From the NCBI GenBank assembly GCA_016294985.1, contig JAECRW010000014.1:1-17490 (forward strand): DNA of 17,490 nucleotides, given 5' to 3'. The stretch is from Candidatus Sifarchaeum marinoarchaea (GTDB lineage: Archaea; Asgardarchaeota; Sifarchaeia; Borrarchaeales; Borrarchaeaceae). The position numbers were made by a program, and so were the translations under genes. This document shows, in pieces, positions 16,731 to 17,490 of the stretch (position 1 is its first letter; each line of letters begins with the position of its first letter). Below the pieces are notes generated by a model. It did not search any database. It saw nothing but the letters and a program-made list of their open reading frames with translations, and had not been told where the DNA came from.

Positions 16731-17490
16731 CTATCCACTCGCCATAAGACGGTGAATGGAGTCCCCGCTAGGACGGTTGAGCGGGATACCTGTCGCCATA
16801 TAGGGGACAGGCTTTGAGTGTTTCAAACTAAAGCGTTTCTTACGCTGTTCGTGATACACACGATAGATATTTACGGCGGCAATATAATCGCGGTCTGCTA
16901 GATAACTACATGCGTCACAGTAAAAGAATCTACCGCTTTTTAGGGCGTAACGCCTTCGTGGGTCACTTATTTTCTCTCCTTTGGCTCCACAACGCGGGCA
17001 ATAACTCGACGTCCAGCGCGGATTTACCCGAACGATCCTTATGCCGAAACCTTTAGCTTTGTAACTGAGAATGTCATACAAGGCTCCCCGTAACCAGTTC
17101 GAGAGTTTGCGGGAGAGTTTTTTGCGATGTTTCGGCGGCTCATAATTGCGCAAGTCTTCCAAGACGATGGTTTTACACCTCCAGCGCAGGGCAGTCTCCA
17201 GCAGCTGGTTACTTGCCAGGTGCAGGATTTCCTGCCGATAGCGATTCAATTTACGGTATAGCCGTTCCAGTTCCTGGCGTCGTGTGCCCTGCCCATACCA
17301 GTGTGCAGGATAGCGTTCTAATTTGCGTTGCAGGCGGGCAATATGGTTGTAGAGCTGCTCAATCTTATGCAACAGTGTGTTAGAAGGCGACCAAAAGAGA
17401 GGAGTGCTTAACTGTGACCCAGCTTCGCAGATGACCGAGGTCGTCAGATTAATCACTCCCAGATCGGTGGCCATCACACGATTCGCACGC
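16731..17490 (-). CDS. tnpB: TnpB, RNA-guided nuclease of an IS200/IS605-type element (5' part off window)
   Basis: The C-terminal half or more of TnpB; the frame stays open through the right window edge (RANRV precedes the GTG at 17477), so the true start lies outside. From that GTG, DLGVINL with D5 is the RuvC-I motif, TIVLEDL with E107 is RuvC-II, SYCPRCG (158-164) and FFYCDAC (185-190) form the four-Cys zinc finger, and ADRDYIAAVNI (194-204) is RuvC-III. The arginine-rich TSSYCPRCG context is typical. All catalytic positions are intact and there is no internal stop, so it may be active. GC is about 53-57% against about 35% for the glycan genes, which supports recent arrival. No tnpA transposase is in the window. 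The stop lies 3 bp from the GT2 stop, in convergent orientation. Confidence 0.9.
   Translation of the reverse strand, partial: RANRVMATDLGVINLTTSVICEAGSQLSTPLFWSPSNTLLHKIEQLYNHIARLQRKLERYPAHWYGQGTRRQELERLYRKLNRYRQEILHLASNQLLETALRWRCKTIVLEDLRNYEPPKHRKKLSRKLSNWLRGALYDILSYKAKGFGIRIVRVNPRWTSSYCPRCGAKGEKISDPRRRYALKSGRFFYCDACSYLADRDYIAAVNIYRVYHEQRKKRFSLKHSKPVPYMATGIPLNRPSGDSIHRLMASG
16734..16811 (-). ncRNA. Predicted omega-RNA scaffold overlapping the tnpB 3' end
   Basis: Three hairpins follow one another at the tnpB 3' end. CCTGTC/GACAGG (16789-16794 and 16806-16811) and CCCGCT/AGCGGG (16764-16769 and 16780-16785) are perfect 6-bp stems. The last pairs 16735-16743 with 16751-16759 in 7 of 9 positions plus one wobble. 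TnpB guide RNAs are known to overlap the gene's 3' end and finish in a hairpin at the element's right end. Read on the minus strand, the bases after the last hairpin (from about 16733 downward) would be the guide and come from the GT2 3' end. The exact boundaries are not fixed by sequence alone. Confidence 0.45.

Noticed and set aside
1..17490. CRISPR array, tRNA or rRNA genes
   Set aside because: No regularly spaced direct repeats and no cloverleaf or rRNA-like conserved segments were seen on either strand.

Overview
The window reads as a stretch of an AT-rich genome, most likely archaeal, that carries a surface-glycan or glycolipid assembly locus with TnpB-type transposon sequence at both edges. 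The archaeal call rests on TATA-box-like elements at fitting distances before several starts (TTTATATTT, TTTTTAAAA), heavy use of GTG and TTG starts with GGAGG/GGTGG ribosome binding sites, and the style of the large membrane glycosyltransferases. It is an inference; no rRNA, tRNA or lineage marker is present, and a bacterial host is not excluded.

Layout. Positions 1-~120 (GC about 50%, minus strand) hold a broken 3' end of a tnpB-like gene or its omega-RNA-like scaffold, cut by the window edge. A GT4 glycosyltransferase follows on the plus strand (309-1493). Four genes run on the minus strand from 8421 down to 1597: two PMT/ArnT-like GT-C proteins, a Wzx-type flippase, and another GT-C protein. 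A short 82-bp divergent region (8422-8503) with a TATA-like element readable in both directions separates them from five plus-strand genes (8504-16727): a large GT-C-like membrane protein, two GT4 enzymes, a second large GT-C-like protein with an extra N-terminal membrane domain, and an ExoA-like GT2 enzyme. A tnpB gene of clearly higher GC (16731 to the right edge, minus strand) ends 3 bp from the GT2 stop codon.

How the genes could work together. The GT2 and the three GT4 enzymes would build a glycan on a polyprenyl-type lipid at the cytoplasmic face using nucleotide sugars. The flippase would move the lipid-linked glycan across the membrane. The five polytopic GT-C-like proteins would add sugars from polyprenyl-phosphate donors, or transfer the glycan, on the outer face. 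The unusual point is five different GT-C-like proteins in one 15-kb locus with no AglB/Stt3 oligosaccharyltransferase (no WWDxG motif seen), no sugar-nucleotide genes and no lipid-priming enzyme inside the window. The final acceptor cannot be read from the sequence.

No CRISPR array, rRNA or tRNA was seen. Gaps between genes are all short; the only stretch near 300 bases without an intact gene is 1-308.
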